In this document: piece after piece, positions 25,301-35,867 of the stretch
Layout: every line of letters begins with the position of its first letter
Numbering within the stretch: the first letter of the stretch is position 1
DNA from: Piromyces finnis
Taxonomy: Eukaryota > Neocallimastigomycota > Neocallimastigomycetes > Neocallimastigales > Neocallimastigaceae
DNA: 64,000 bases
NCBI GenBank assembly: GCA_002104945.1
Contig: MCFH01000003.1
Coordinates: forward strand, 1 to 64,000
Direction: 5' to 3'
The notes under the pieces: model-generated
Database searches by the model: none
What the model was told of the DNA's origin: nothing
Seen by the model: the letters and a program-made list of their open reading frames with translations, nothing else
Made by a program: the position numbers and the translations under genes

Positions 25301-26133
25301 TTTTGGATTTATTATATATTCATCCAAGAATAGCTACTACTGACCACCATGAAACTGTTGGACAGGTCGAGAGGTCAAATTCTTTTATTGAACAGTATCT
25401 TAGATGTTATTCCAAGTCTTTCTATCATGACGACTGGGTTGATTGGCTTCCACTTGCAGAATTCGCCTATAACAACGCTGTTAATGAATCAACCAAAGAA
25501 ACACCATTCTTCATTAATTATGGTTTCCACCCTCCGATGGATGAAATGACCCTATTACCACAATGTAATATTAATCATAAACTAGTTCAAAACGTTAATG
25601 ATGCATTCAACCACATAAAAGAAGTGTTACTACGCTCCAAAGAGTTGTATAAAAGAAGAGTGGATAAAAGTCGTTTAGAAGCTCCAAAATTTAAAATTGA
25701 TGATTTAGTTTGGATTCAAGCCCCACCTTCTCTAAATATTGAAAATAGTTCCAAATTAGCTCCTTGTAAATATGGTCCATATAAAATAACTCAAGTTTTG
25801 AGAAATAACAATTATGAAATCGATATCAAAAAATCACCTTTTCCCAAACACTATCCAATATTTCATGTATCTGAGTTGGAACCTTATAGATCAACTCCAA
25901 AAGAATTTTTAAATAGAACTGCGGATCCAGAATCAATAAAAGATATAGTGGAAATATCTGGATTCCGTACAAATTATAAACAACAACGATATGAATATAA
26001 AATTCGATACAAATACCGTTCCGCTTATAATTGGGTACCAGCAAGTGAAGTAGAAGACAATCCACGTAATCAATACATTTATCAAAAATATTTAAAAAGT
26101 GGACGACATTATGCTTCTATAGCATATAATTAA
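22321..26133 (+). pseudogene. Family C Pol, single nonsense codon
   Basis: Protease LDSGSYCNFM near 22504; RT YLDDIL near 23770; RNase H ECDASNVAIG near 24210; integrase zinc segment HEQPSAGHLG near 24870; catalytic EIDFLCGLP (about 25076), TDRGSQF (about 25259) and QVERSNS (about 25363); C-terminal chromodomain-like segment (about 25945-26090). One lesion: TAA at 23878-23880, where related elements have a Lys codon in the AKL-x-KCEF motif of RT, consistent with AAA to TAA. The same frame continues to 26133 without other damage. LTRs are nearly identical, so the element is young but, as read, cannot make full-length Pol. Confidence 0.94.
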
Positions 26134-26535
26134 TTAAAATAATATTAATAAGTCAATAATTCTCTAAAAATAACTTTTACACCATTTACAAAATATTTTT
26201 ATAACAACTAAATTTCGAAATTTAACTCATCACAAAATTTTGAAATTTCAACATTTCAAAATTTTTACACCAAATATTTTTCAATTATCATATTAAAACT
26301 TTATTATTTTTTTATTTTTATTTTCATATTCAATATCTGCAGTATCAATTTTATTATTAAAATTTTATCTACAAGAAAATTTTTCAAAAAGTGAAATTTC
26401 AAAAATCTCACAATGGCCAAGTGACCTTTTGAAATTATTACTTCCTCTCGAAAAAATTTTTTTAAAATCAAAAATTTTTACTTTTCGCTCCAGTTCATAG
26501 AATTCGTCTGGAATACGAATTCCTAGGGAGGGCGT
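26134..26535 (+). other. Family C 3' UTR with pre-PPT hairpin and PPT
   Basis: AT-rich UTR. Hairpin GAATTCGT/ACGAATTC (26500-26507 with 26515-26522, loop CTGGAAT) is followed by TCCTAGGGAGGGCG, the polypurine tract abutting the LTR. Compare the loops in B and E. Confidence 0.8.
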
Positions 26536-27671
26536 TGTGAAGATATTAACTGGATTTAAAACAAATTCAGATAATATCTATAATTAATTAAACATAATGA
26601 TTATAATTAAATAATTTCAATAATTATTTTAAAACACTTTTAAAAGTCACCTTTTAAATTTTGATTCAGTGAAAGGGTTATGATTTCAAAAATTTAATAT
26701 CAATACACTATAACCCTTAACCAAAAATAAGCAAGTACGAAATAAGGCGTAACTCGCCAAAAACGATCGCTACGGCTGTAAGTGCTACGGTGATGAAACT
26801 AGGTTTATTGGAAAGCTTAGGAAGAAAGCTACAATTTGGTACAATCGCGGTCCTTCTAACTGATCATTTAAGGAAGTTATGATCATTTAAAGATTTTATT
26901 AGGTAAATTAAAATCAATATGATATCAAGTATGGATCATAAATATTTCTTATGACTTGATGAAATTAAAAATATATCAATAGGAATTTTAGTTATATTAA
27001 TTTAATTAATGATAACGATTGTTACTAAAAATAGAACTAGACCCATTTAGGTGTAACAGTTAACACCTATAAATTAAATAATCTTAATTATTATAAAATA
27101 GGTTAACGGCAAGTTTTATTAGAAATAATTTTGAAAATAATAATTATTTAATTATAACAAATATGTTATGGTAATATCAATTAATAATGATGAATTATTA
27201 ATTGAATAGTTTTTATAATTACTAATTAGGATCAACTGTTTAAATGATTAATCATATGTTTATTTTATTTTATGTCATGACAAACAAACAAACAAACAAA
27301 CAAACAATCTTATTACTTATTTAATTATATTACTAATATATTACATGTAATACTTTATTCTTATTAATATCAATTTAATAATCTGAACAAAGAATATAAA
27401 AGAAAATGAATTGAATTCGATTTTAATTCTTTGTAAAGATTATAGTTATAATCTTAATTATATAGTTACTTATAATATCATTTATATTATTATTATTAAA
27501 TAAATAAAAAATTTATAAAAAGTTATTTTAAAGTAAATATAAATTTTTCATTTTTCATTTGGGAGTTTAAGGTGTTATTTTATAATTAAATTTAATTTCT
27601 TAAAAAACATTTTTACTATATAATTAATAACATTCTGACCTGGCCGCATAACCAAACCCAAAAACTTAACA
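26536..27671 (+). repeat. Family C 3' LTR (1136 bp)
   Basis: Same ends as the 5' LTR; one CAAA unit shorter. Followed by the target duplication AATGA (27672-27676). Confidence 0.95.
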
Positions 27672-28274
27672 AATGAAATAACCCTTATAATATATATGGA
27701 TTTAAATATTTTTATTTGAGAAATTTATATAACGATAGTAATAATAAGAATAGTAAATTAAATTAAATTAAAAACTTATAAATAATTTATTAAAGTAAAA
27801 TAAACTTTTTATAATTTAATATAAGGATGATAAAAATATAATTATATAAGGAAGAGAAAGACGCGTATATATATATAAAAAGGGAAGAGTTTTTAGTTTT
27901 AGTTAGTTTTTAGTTAGTTTATATTAATTATATTATAAATAAAATAAAGATAAAGTGATAATAATAGAAGAATAAATAATATTATTGTTAGATTTAGTGA
28001 AGGAATTAATAATAATATTAGTTTATTTTCTAAGATTATACCTATTTTTAAAAACAAATAATAATATAAAATAATAATAAATAATACTTATAAATAATAA
28101 AACTTGTAATAAAAATAATAAAACTTGTAATAAAAATAATAAAATAATAAATAAAATAATAAAATAATATATAATAAAAAATATTCATCTAGAATATAAA
28201 TTTGTTATTTATAACTGTTGTAGTGTCCCAAACAATAAAGAAAAAGGTACTTATAATAAAATTCTGTACCATTG
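27672..28274. other. AT-rich stretch, no gene seen
   Basis: About 600 bp of simple AAT/TAA-rich DNA. Only a G-richer patch (27850-27890) with a TATATA run stands out. Next to R1, on the - strand, TGGTACAGAATTTTA could be a tRNA-type primer site for R1 if R1 is a 5' LTR; weak. Confidence 0.4.
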
Positions 28275-28681
28275 TGATACGAAGAAAATATTATCTTAAT
28301 TCTATAAATGAATATAGAAAGTGATAATATTTGTATCTAAAAAAAAATAAAAATAAATAAGAAAATAAAAATAGAATAAATGATTTTTATACTTGTTCAT
28401 TTGCAAGTCTTTGTTAGTTTAAAATATAAAATTATTTTATTTAATTATAAAGTTTTAATATTTAATAACTCTTGTATTATTAAATATATATATGTTATGG
28501 TTTAATACATCTTGAATGTATGTAAATATAATCACAACTATTATTTTAATAAAATTTAATATTATTATCTAATTTTACTGGATTATTAGGAACAATTTTA
28601 AAATAAAATGATTCTATCACTATTTATACAAAATTATTATTTTAAAGTATAATTATAAACAAATATAAGCTATTTAATTTA

Positions 28682-28712
<31 letters not shown>

Positions 28713-28843
28713 TTTACATTTATAATTTTTAATTTAATAATTTTATACAAGTTAATTATTTTAATTTTTAACTATCTGTGTTTTAATATTATTATTATTA
28801 TTATTATTATAAATTCATAATTTATAAATTTAATTATTTATCA
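28275..28843 (-). repeat. R1 repeat, copy 1 (LTR-like, 569 bp)
   Basis: Dispersed repeat with ends TGATA/TATCA, three copies in the window. The right end (+) is a TTA microsatellite of about 8 units plus a shared tail; the left end can fold (GATAC and AATATTATC pairing with GATAATATT and GTATC over about 60 nt). On the - strand it starts TGATAAATAATT, preceded by a purine-rich AAGGGCGAAGATAT, as an LTR would be after a PPT. No coding capacity. Confidence 0.6.
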
Positions 28844-29471
28844 ATATCTTCGCCCTTAAGATATAACTTCGTCCCTTGAAGTTATGAAAAGAAAAATAAT
28901 AGATAAATAATTAAATTTTATAAATAATTAAAGATCTTCATTTTATTACTTCTTCTTCTTCTTAGGATTTTCTTCTTTTCTTTCTTTATATGCATGTTTA
29001 ATTTCTAATGTCCTCCATTAATTTATTTTTAATATATAATTTTCCGGATATTTTTTTTTTATAGTAGCTGCAGTGTCTTTTTCAAATAAATTTATTCTTC
29101 ATTTATATCCACATCAAATAAAGCTTACTTAAGGTTTATTATTATTTAAAGTTTATTTTCTGATACTTTTATTCCATTATCTACATATTATTTTGAAATT
29201 CATATAAGTTTTTAGAAGAGCGGAGCAGTGGGAATATAATGTTTTTCATTCAGGTGAAATATACATTATAATTTTATTATTTTATAATATATAATTGGTA
29301 TATTATAATTGATTATGGATTTATAATTGAATTATATTATAATGTTTTTGTATTATAATATTGATTTTATTTTAAATAACTTGAATATTTAAAATTTTGA
29401 TATTAATGTTGTTTATTTAATTATTGGAATTAAATATTTGTGAAATTTTTTTTAATATATATTAATAATAT
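28844..29471. other. Region between R1 and inverted B LTR: tandem hairpins, coding remnant
   Basis: Two adjacent stem-loops with similar loops (ATATCTT/AAGATAT about 28844-28864, ATAACTTC/GAAGTTAT about 28862-28884) could be the 3' end of an element ending in R1. A - strand coding-like remnant is listed separately (28946-29086). The rest is AT-rich. Confidence 0.4.
28946..29086 (-). pseudogene. C-terminal coding remnant, unidentified
   Basis: On the - strand, a frame ending TAA at 28946-28948 reads a charged peptide (FEKDTAATIKKKYPENY and, after one stop, WRTLEIKHAYKERKEENPKKKKK). Codon use looks coding rather than random for this AT content, and it lies upstream of R1's possible PPT on the same strand, so it may be the Pol or accessory end of an R1 element. 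I do not recognise the family. Confidence 0.3.
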
Positions 29472-30599
29472 TGTAAAAGTTTTACTAAACTTATAATTTA
29501 ATATTAAAATATTAAATTAAATAAAAGGTTAAAAGATAACTAGGTTAGAAAAAAAAAATGTTTTATTAAAATAATCTTAATTGATTTATAAATGAATAAT
29601 TATATTATATATTATGGTTAAAATAATTTCTTTTATTTTATTTAATAATATATTGCTAAAATATAATAATAAGATTATTTAGTAGTAATACTCATTAAGT
29701 ATTAATTATTATTAATAGTTAATAATTTCTAGTTAATAATCTTTAGTTAATAATTTATAGTTAATAATTTAATAATTTATGGTTAATAATTTTTGGTTAA
29801 TAATCTTTACAAAGATTTTAATTTCATAACTATTCTAAACTATTTATACTATTTGTAATTTTACATTTAATAATAAAATAACTTTTCAATACATGATTAT
29901 ATTCATAATATATTTTATAATACTTAAACTAAACTTAAGACTTATTCCTAATTATTAAAAAATAACTATTGTTTATAATATTCATAATATTAATTATTTC
30001 TTAATTATAATATAATTCATTGAATATAATATTAATAATTATAATCCTCTAGTTCAAAGATTATAAATTATGTTATTGAAATAATTATTATAAAATAAAG
30101 TTAATTAGTTCCGGAAAATAATTTTAATTTAATTAAACAATAATTTTTATACTTTGAGTGAATGATTTATGTTTGATATATCAGGGGTGATCATTCTCTG
30201 AATAAACAATTAATCATTGCTAACAAAATATCTTTGAATTGGAATATCTCGTGAACCAGCAGAGATATTGACCTGATTTTAAGATATGTTGTTTGTCTCG
30301 AGCGTGGCTTTCTAACGAACGTAATTATAACCAAAACATTTTTATTCAAAAATCGTCATTCGTTGAGGAGATACGCGTGTTTTTTCTTATTCCATTTTAA
30401 CGATAAGGGTTAAAGTTATTTATTATAAAAATTATTAAGGGTTAAGGTCATATTTTAACCTTTTCTAAATTTTTAAATATTTCTTAATAAAATTTTATAA
30501 TTTATTTGAAAATAAAATATTTGTTGATTTTGAATTTTCATAAGTGATTTCACAATTCCAAGTGATCTTGAAATTGTAATTTCACTAGTATTCGTGACA
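29472..30599 (-). repeat. Family B solo LTR, inverted (1128 bp)
   Basis: Reverse complement of the B LTR, same length. Its 5' flank in sense orientation is AACCA (matches 19618-19622) and its 3' flank is ATATT (matches 11753-11757). It therefore shares one target duplication with each end of the full B element rather than having a matching pair of its own. Confidence 0.93.
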
Positions 30600-30653
30600 T
30601 GGTTTCAATTGAAATATTTGTGGGCAAACTTATGGCCACAAATATTTCTTACA
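30600..30653 (-). repeat. Family D LTR, 5' end fragment
   Basis: Reverse complement matches 51094-51142 and its continuation, i.e. the first about 54 bp of the D LTR. The rest of this LTR is at 19618-20064. Its terminus at 30653 abuts the K element LTR. Confidence 0.88.
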
Positions 30654-31519
30654 TGTAAGAAATAATAATTATTTGATACATAATTAATATTTCTTAGTTA
30701 AAATCATTAATTATTAATCATTAATTAATGTTAATAATATTAGTCTATTTAAATAATTATTCTCATTTAAATTTATTTTAATTATTTATTTTCACTTAAT
30801 TTTAATATCTTAAATTACATTTAACCATTTAATTATATTATTCATTAATATTTTATTTAATATTTTTATTAATTATATTTATGCATTTAACTAATTAATT
30901 TAATTAATTACTTTTATTTAACTTTATATTTTTATTAATTATATTTATTCATTTAATTAATTAATTTAATTAATTACTTTTATTTAACTTTATATTTTTA
31001 TCAAATATATTTAATTATTTATTTAATTAATTACTTTAAAATAATTATTCATTGTTTAGGAATCGATATTTTAAGGTTTTTTCCAATTTCTAAAATAATT
31101 GGTTTTACTTAAAATATACGATGATCAATATGTATAGAATGTTGATCGAACTTTGTTTAGGTTTTTCTTCTAATCTTTTCCTAAACAAAAAATTATTTTG
31201 TTAAGATTAGATAAAATTTTAATTTAAACTTTAAATTTATTAAATAATATAAATAAAGACTCTTGATTCCCTTCTAAGAAATCAAGAGTTATTATTATAA
31301 GAAACAAATTATAATAATAAAAGCGTTTTTAATTTTATTTTACTTAACTTAGTTATAATAAAACATATTAACTTATTAAAGTGTAAAATTATTTTTACTC
31401 TTATAATAAACTCGAACTTAAAGATAAGTATTAATATTTATTTTCTTTTTATTCTCAATTTATCAATAAATTGTAGTTAATAATTCTATTATATAATAAT
31501 TTATAATGGAATTATTACA
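30654..31519 (+). repeat. Family K 5' LTR (866 bp)
   Basis: TGTAAGAAATAATAATT to GGAATTATTACA. TATAAATA near 31249; predicted RNA start AGAGTTATTAT at 31285-31295, at the 3' arm of a 10-bp inverted repeat (31259-31268 with 31280-31289). Same length as 35868-36733. Flanked by TACA (30650-30653), matching TACA at 36734-36737. Confidence 0.95.
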
Positions 31520-31530
31520 ATAATAACTCT
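31520..31530 (+). promoter_or_regulatory. Family K self-priming PBS
   Basis: ATAATAACTCT directly after the LTR, exact 11-nt complement of 31285-31295. The same PBS occurs in the element at 63283-63293. Confidence 0.85.
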
Positions 31531-31790
31531 TCTTCTCAGAGGAAATAATAAATAATAAATAATAAATAATAAATAATAAATAATAAATAATAAATAATAA
31601 ATAAGAAATAAGAAATAAGAAATAATAAATAATAATTATAATAATTATAATAATAAAGAATAAAATAATCAAGTGACATTTAAGAAATAGATAGAAATAA
31701 AATAAACTAATAATTACATATATAATAGTTAGTTAGCTTAAATATACTAATATATCTTTACTGTAAATATTTTGTAAAAAGATATAAATC
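31531..31790 (+). repeat. K leader with TAAATAA tandem array
   Basis: Leader of 260 nt. About 31543-31630 is a tandem array of a 7-nt unit (TAAATAA) grading into AAATAAG, then AAT repeats. No upstream ATG-led ORF. Confidence 0.75.
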
Positions 31791-34700
31791 ATGCAAAACA
31801 ATAATTTAGGCCAAGACGGCACATCTAATGAAGCTGAAGAAAACCATGATGTTTTCCATGATCAAAATGCTGCAAAACTCATTACTGCTATTACTGACTT
31901 CATTCCTGCATTCTTTTCCCCTAATGGCGTACTTCTCAAGGAAAGCGAGGCTAAGAATCCCTTAAATATTTTGGAAACTTTAATACAAAGTGAAGATTTT
32001 TTTAGGGAACATCCAGGGTCGTTTGCTAATGATGAAACTAAGAACTCATTTATTATTAACAAATTGACCGGGACTGCAAGAAGATGGGGTCTCTCTCTCT
32101 TAACCGATGGAACCCTTAAGAAACTTAACTTTGAGGAATTTAAGAATCTACTTTTGGAAAACTTTGATGCAGGCAGTGAAAGAAAACAGAAATATATGAT
32201 CATGGAGAAACTTTGGAAACTTAAACAGCTTGAATTAGGAAATGTTGCCGAATTTACCATTGAGTTCCGTAGGCTAGCTGGACGCCTGGGATGGCCGGAT
32301 GACGTACTGATCGACATAATTGGAAAGGGACTTCTGGATAAAGTTCGTGATGAGTTTGATAAACTTGAAAAGCCAAAGTCCTTGTTCGAAGCCACAAATA
32401 TAATAATTGGAATAGATAAAAAATGCCACTTGGAAAGCCGCTTAAGAGGTAAATCAAGGAACCACCGCTCAAGAAACAATAAATCCTTTCAGAAGAAGAG
32501 AAGAGAACTTACGAAGTTAGAAAACAAGGAAAAATATCTTCATAATAAGAAGAATAATTTTAAAAATGATATCCTTTCTGCTAATTATACTCCGAATAGT
32601 AAGACATCTATTACTACCACTTTTTACTTGGGTGTTAAAGGAAGAAATATTAAAATAAATCTTTTAATTGATTCTGGTTCAGCCAGAAGCTTCATTTGCA
32701 AAAATTTTGCAAATTCAAATAAATTATCTACTTCGGGTCTCTCTTCACCAATTAACATTCAGCTCCCGAATGGTAAAAGTATGGTTATTAAACTCACTAC
32801 AAAACCACTGAAACTAAAGTTCTTAGACCACACAGAAACCTTTGAGTTTTGTATTGCTAATTTATCACTTCAAGGAATCAATGGAATTCTTGGAAGAGAT
32901 TGGTTATCAATACATAATCCGTTCATTGACTTTAAAACTAACAAGATATTCTTCTTAGGAAAGTATTGTGGAACTCATTGCCCTTCTTCTAGAAAGCATA
33001 AAATTTCCGATCAAAGCCTTGACATCACAGCTTCGATGATAAACAAACACAAGTCTAACACTCATTTAGATTCAATAATCCCTGAAATGATGTCAGAAGA
33101 TGATCTCATAGACACCAACATTTGTGCTGCCATGTTAGAAGAAGATTTATCTGAAGATAACCAGGAAAAAGAAGAAATCATTAGGAAGTATTATTCTGAT
33201 CTCAGAATAGTATTTGGGAAAAAGGAATCGGAGAAGTTACCACCCCATCGGGAATATGATATCTCTATTGATACCATTCCTGGCGGTCAATTGTATTTCG
33301 GACCAATCTACTCTTTGACAGTTCCAGAAATGAAAGCATTAAAGGATTACATTCAAGACAATTTAAGGAAGAATTTTATTAGGAAATCAAAATCACCAGC
33401 AGGCGCTCCTGTCCTTTTTGTAAAGAAACATGATGGCTCTCTTAGACTCTGCGTCGACTATCGGCGTTTGAATGCTATTACAATTCGAAATAGTTACCCG
33501 ATACCCAGAATAAGCGACTTAGTTGAATCATTTAAAGGTGCTAAGATATTTACTCGTTTAGATCTTAGATCCGCTTACAATCTTGTACGGATCAAAGAAG
33601 GCCATGAATATCTTACTGCGTTCAGAACTCCATTAGGGCATTTTGAATATTTAGTTATGCCCTTTGGACTTCGAAATGCACCTTCTGTCTTCCAACGATT
33701 CATTCAAGATACACTTAGTGACACTATAGGCATTTTCGTTCAAGTATACCTTGACGATATCATAATTTATTCCAATTCTTTAAGTGAGCATATAGACCAT
33801 GTAAGAATAGTTCTTAAACTGCTCATCAACAATGGGTTATATGCTAAACTTGAAAAGTGTGATTTCCATGTCACGGAAACAACTTTTCTTGGCTTTACAG
33901 TTTCGATAAATGGATTGCTTATGGATAAAGACAAGGTTAAATCTGTTATTGAATGGCCAACCCCTAAAAATAAAAAAGAGCTACAAAGCTTTTTAGGCCT
34001 TTGCAATTTCTATAGGAAATTCATTAAAGATTTTGCAAAAAATATGGAACCTCTTCGAACATTATTAAAAAAGGACAATGATTTTATATGGAATGAAGAT
34101 ACAGAAATTGCATTTAATAAAATGAAAGAGTCTTTTAAAGTTGGGGAAATATTAATATTCCCTGATCCAGAGAAAGAATTTATCGTCGAAGCTGATGCAA
34201 GTGATTTCGCAGTCGGATGTGTTCTTTCTCAAATCAGTAGTTCAGATAATTGTCTTCATCCAGTTGCTTTTCACTCTAGGTCCCTCAATAAAGCCGAAGT
34301 TAATTATACAATTTATGACAAAGAACTTCTGGCAATCATTACTGCTTTTGATACCTGGAGGCATCACTTAGAAGGCTCCAAATATCCTGTACAAATTATT
34401 ACAGATCACAAAAATTTGTTATACTTCAAGAAACCCCAACACTTGAACCAAAGACAAATTCGTTGGAGTCTCTTCCTTTCCAAGTTTGACTTTAGGATCT
34501 CATATAGATCGGGTGCAAGTAGTGGTAAGCCCGATGCCTTATCAAGACGACCCGACTATAAAGATAGTATCAAAACAAAGCCTGATATTGTTATAAAAGA
34601 TAAGCTTTTTTGTTGTTCCATGAATGAAAATATTGACAAATTAATAAATGCTCAAAAAGCTGATAAATATTGTCAGGATATTTTTTCCAAAGTCAAGATC

Positions 34701-35855
34701 AATTCGAAGGATATTAAAAGTTCTTTATTCAGTATCGTCGATGGCGTTTTACACTTTCAAAAACGTATTATTGTGCCATCAACAATCAAGGCAAGGATTC
34801 TTAAATCCTTTCACGATTCACCCATTAGTGGCCACCAGGGGGTAGATAGGACTTTCGAAAAACTTAGAAGGTACTACTGGTGGCCTAATATGAAAAAGGA
34901 TATTACGAATTATGTCCTCTCGTGCGATGTCTGTAGTAGAAGTAAAATTCGCAGACATAAACCCTATGGTAAGTTAATACCGCTTCCTATCCCTACAAAA
35001 CCCTGGGAAGTTATAGGTGTCGATTTTATTGTTGCTCTGCCTCCTTCTCAAGACTGCACTTGCATAATGGTTGTCTCAGACCATTTAACCAAGATGGTCC
35101 ATTTAGTGCCTTGTACCGACGTTCCTTCTGCCGAACTCACTGCTAAGCTCCTTCTTTCTCAAGTCTTCAGGTATCATGGTTTCCCCAAAGTTATAATTTC
35201 GGATCATGGTTCACAATTCTCTTCCCAATTCTGGACCTCATTATGTTTGGCAATTCGTGCAAAACCACATTTAGCTACTGCGCACCACCAGCAATCTAAC
35301 GGTCAAGTTGAACGTGCGAACGCTGTAATTGAACAATATCTTAGATGTTATTGTTCCTCGGCTCAAAACGAATGGTGTTATTATATTCCACTCTGTGAAA
35401 TATCTTATAATAATTCGGTAAACAAGTCTATAGGTCAAACACCCTTTCATGCTAATTTTGGATTCCATCCTAATTGCATTCTAGACTCTCCTCCAACACT
35501 TTTAAAAGATAATGCTTCAGTTCTTACAAGAGACTGGGCATCACATTTTGAAACTCTCCGTCAACATTTGGTAAAAGCCAAAGAGGATTTTAAAAAATAT
35601 AGTGATAGCAGGAAATCAATTGGCCCCTCTTTCCAGGTTAACGATTTAGTGATGTTAAGAAGATATTATTTCACTAATGAACCAGCTAAGAAACTGTCAA
35701 CACAATACTTAGGTCCTTTTAAAGTCATAGAAAAGAGGGAAAGAATGAACTACCGTCTAGAATTACCGGAAACTTTACACCTACATCCGGTATTTCATAT
35801 TTCACAATTGGAACCATATACCAAAAGAAATGAAGACTTAATAGATTCCTCATAA
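31791..35855 (+). CDS. Family K Ty3/gypsy Gag-Pol, intact, no chromodomain
   Basis: Uninterrupted 1354-codon ORF from ATG 31791. Gag-like N-terminus (ITDFIPAFFSPNG; NSFIINKLTGTARRWGLSL; FTIEFRRLAGRLGWPD) without a CCHC knuckle but with a basic segment near residue 225. Protease IDSGSARSF (about 292), RT YLDDII (about 653), RNase H EADASDFAVG (about 800), integrase zinc segment HDSPISGHQG (about 1008), catalytic GVDFIVALP (about 1076), SDHGSQF (about 1138) and QVERANA (about 1172). Ends soon after the HPVFHISQLEPY motif, so there is no chromodomain. With matching 866-bp LTRs this is the best candidate for an active element here. It sits 16 bp upstream of tRNA-Arg. Confidence 0.97.
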   Translation: MQNNNLGQDGTSNEAEENHDVFHDQNAAKLITAITDFIPAFFSPNGVLLKESEAKNPLNILETLIQSEDFFREHPGSFANDETKNSFIINKLTGTARRWGLSLLTDGTLKKLNFEEFKNLLLENFDAGSERKQKYMIMEKLWKLKQLELGNVAEFTIEFRRLAGRLGWPDDVLIDIIGKGLLDKVRDEFDKLEKPKSLFEATNIIIGIDKKCHLESRLRGKSRNHRSRNNKSFQKKRRELTKLENKEKYLHNKKNNFKNDILSANYTPNSKTSITTTFYLGVKGRNIKINLLIDSGSARSFICKNFANSNKLSTSGLSSPINIQLPNGKSMVIKLTTKPLKLKFLDHTETFEFCIANLSLQGINGILGRDWLSIHNPFIDFKTNKIFFLGKYCGTHCPSSRKHKISDQSLDITASMINKHKSNTHLDSIIPEMMSEDDLIDTNICAAMLEEDLSEDNQEKEEIIRKYYSDLRIVFGKKESEKLPPHREYDISIDTIPGGQLYFGPIYSLTVPEMKALKDYIQDNLRKNFIRKSKSPAGAPVLFVKKHDGSLRLCVDYRRLNAITIRNSYPIPRISDLVESFKGAKIFTRLDLRSAYNLVRIKEGHEYLTAFRTPLGHFEYLVMPFGLRNAPSVFQRFIQDTLSDTIGIFVQVYLDDIIIYSNSLSEHIDHVRIVLKLLINNGLYAKLEKCDFHVTETTFLGFTVSINGLLMDKDKVKSVIEWPTPKNKKELQSFLGLCNFYRKFIKDFAKNMEPLRTLLKKDNDFIWNEDTEIAFNKMKESFKVGEILIFPDPEKEFIVEADASDFAVGCVLSQISSSDNCLHPVAFHSRSLNKAEVNYTIYDKELLAIITAFDTWRHHLEGSKYPVQIITDHKNLLYFKKPQHLNQRQIRWSLFLSKFDFRISYRSGASSGKPDALSRRPDYKDSIKTKPDIVIKDKLFCCSMNENIDKLINAQKADKYCQDIFSKVKINSKDIKSSLFSIVDGVLHFQKRIIVPSTIKARILKSFHDSPISGHQGVDRTFEKLRRYYWWPNMKKDITNYVLSCDVCSRSKIRRHKPYGKLIPLPIPTKPWEVIGVDFIVALPPSQDCTCIMVVSDHLTKMVHLVPCTDVPSAELTAKLLLSQVFRYHGFPKVIISDHGSQFSSQFWTSLCLAIRAKPHLATAHHQQSNGQVERANAVIEQYLRCYCSSAQNEWCYYIPLCEISYNNSVNKSIGQTPFHANFGFHPNCILDSPPTLLKDNASVLTRDWASHFETLRQHLVKAKEDFKKYSDSRKSIGPSFQVNDLVMLRRYYFTNEPAKKLSTQYLGPFKVIEKRERMNYRLELPETLHLHPVFHISQLEPYTKRNEDLIDSS

Positions 35856-35867
35856 TAAACGGAGCAA

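Noticed and set aside
28275-28843. R1 as a MITE or Helitron
   Set aside because: TGATA/TATCA ends and a terminal hairpin invited this, but there are no long inverted repeats, no CTRR end or A-T insertion pattern. The PPT-like neighbour suits an LTR better. Not settled.
31543-31630. TAAATAA, CAAA and TTA tracts as CRISPR-like arrays
   Set aside because: Plain tandem microsatellites without unique spacers, in a eukaryotic context.
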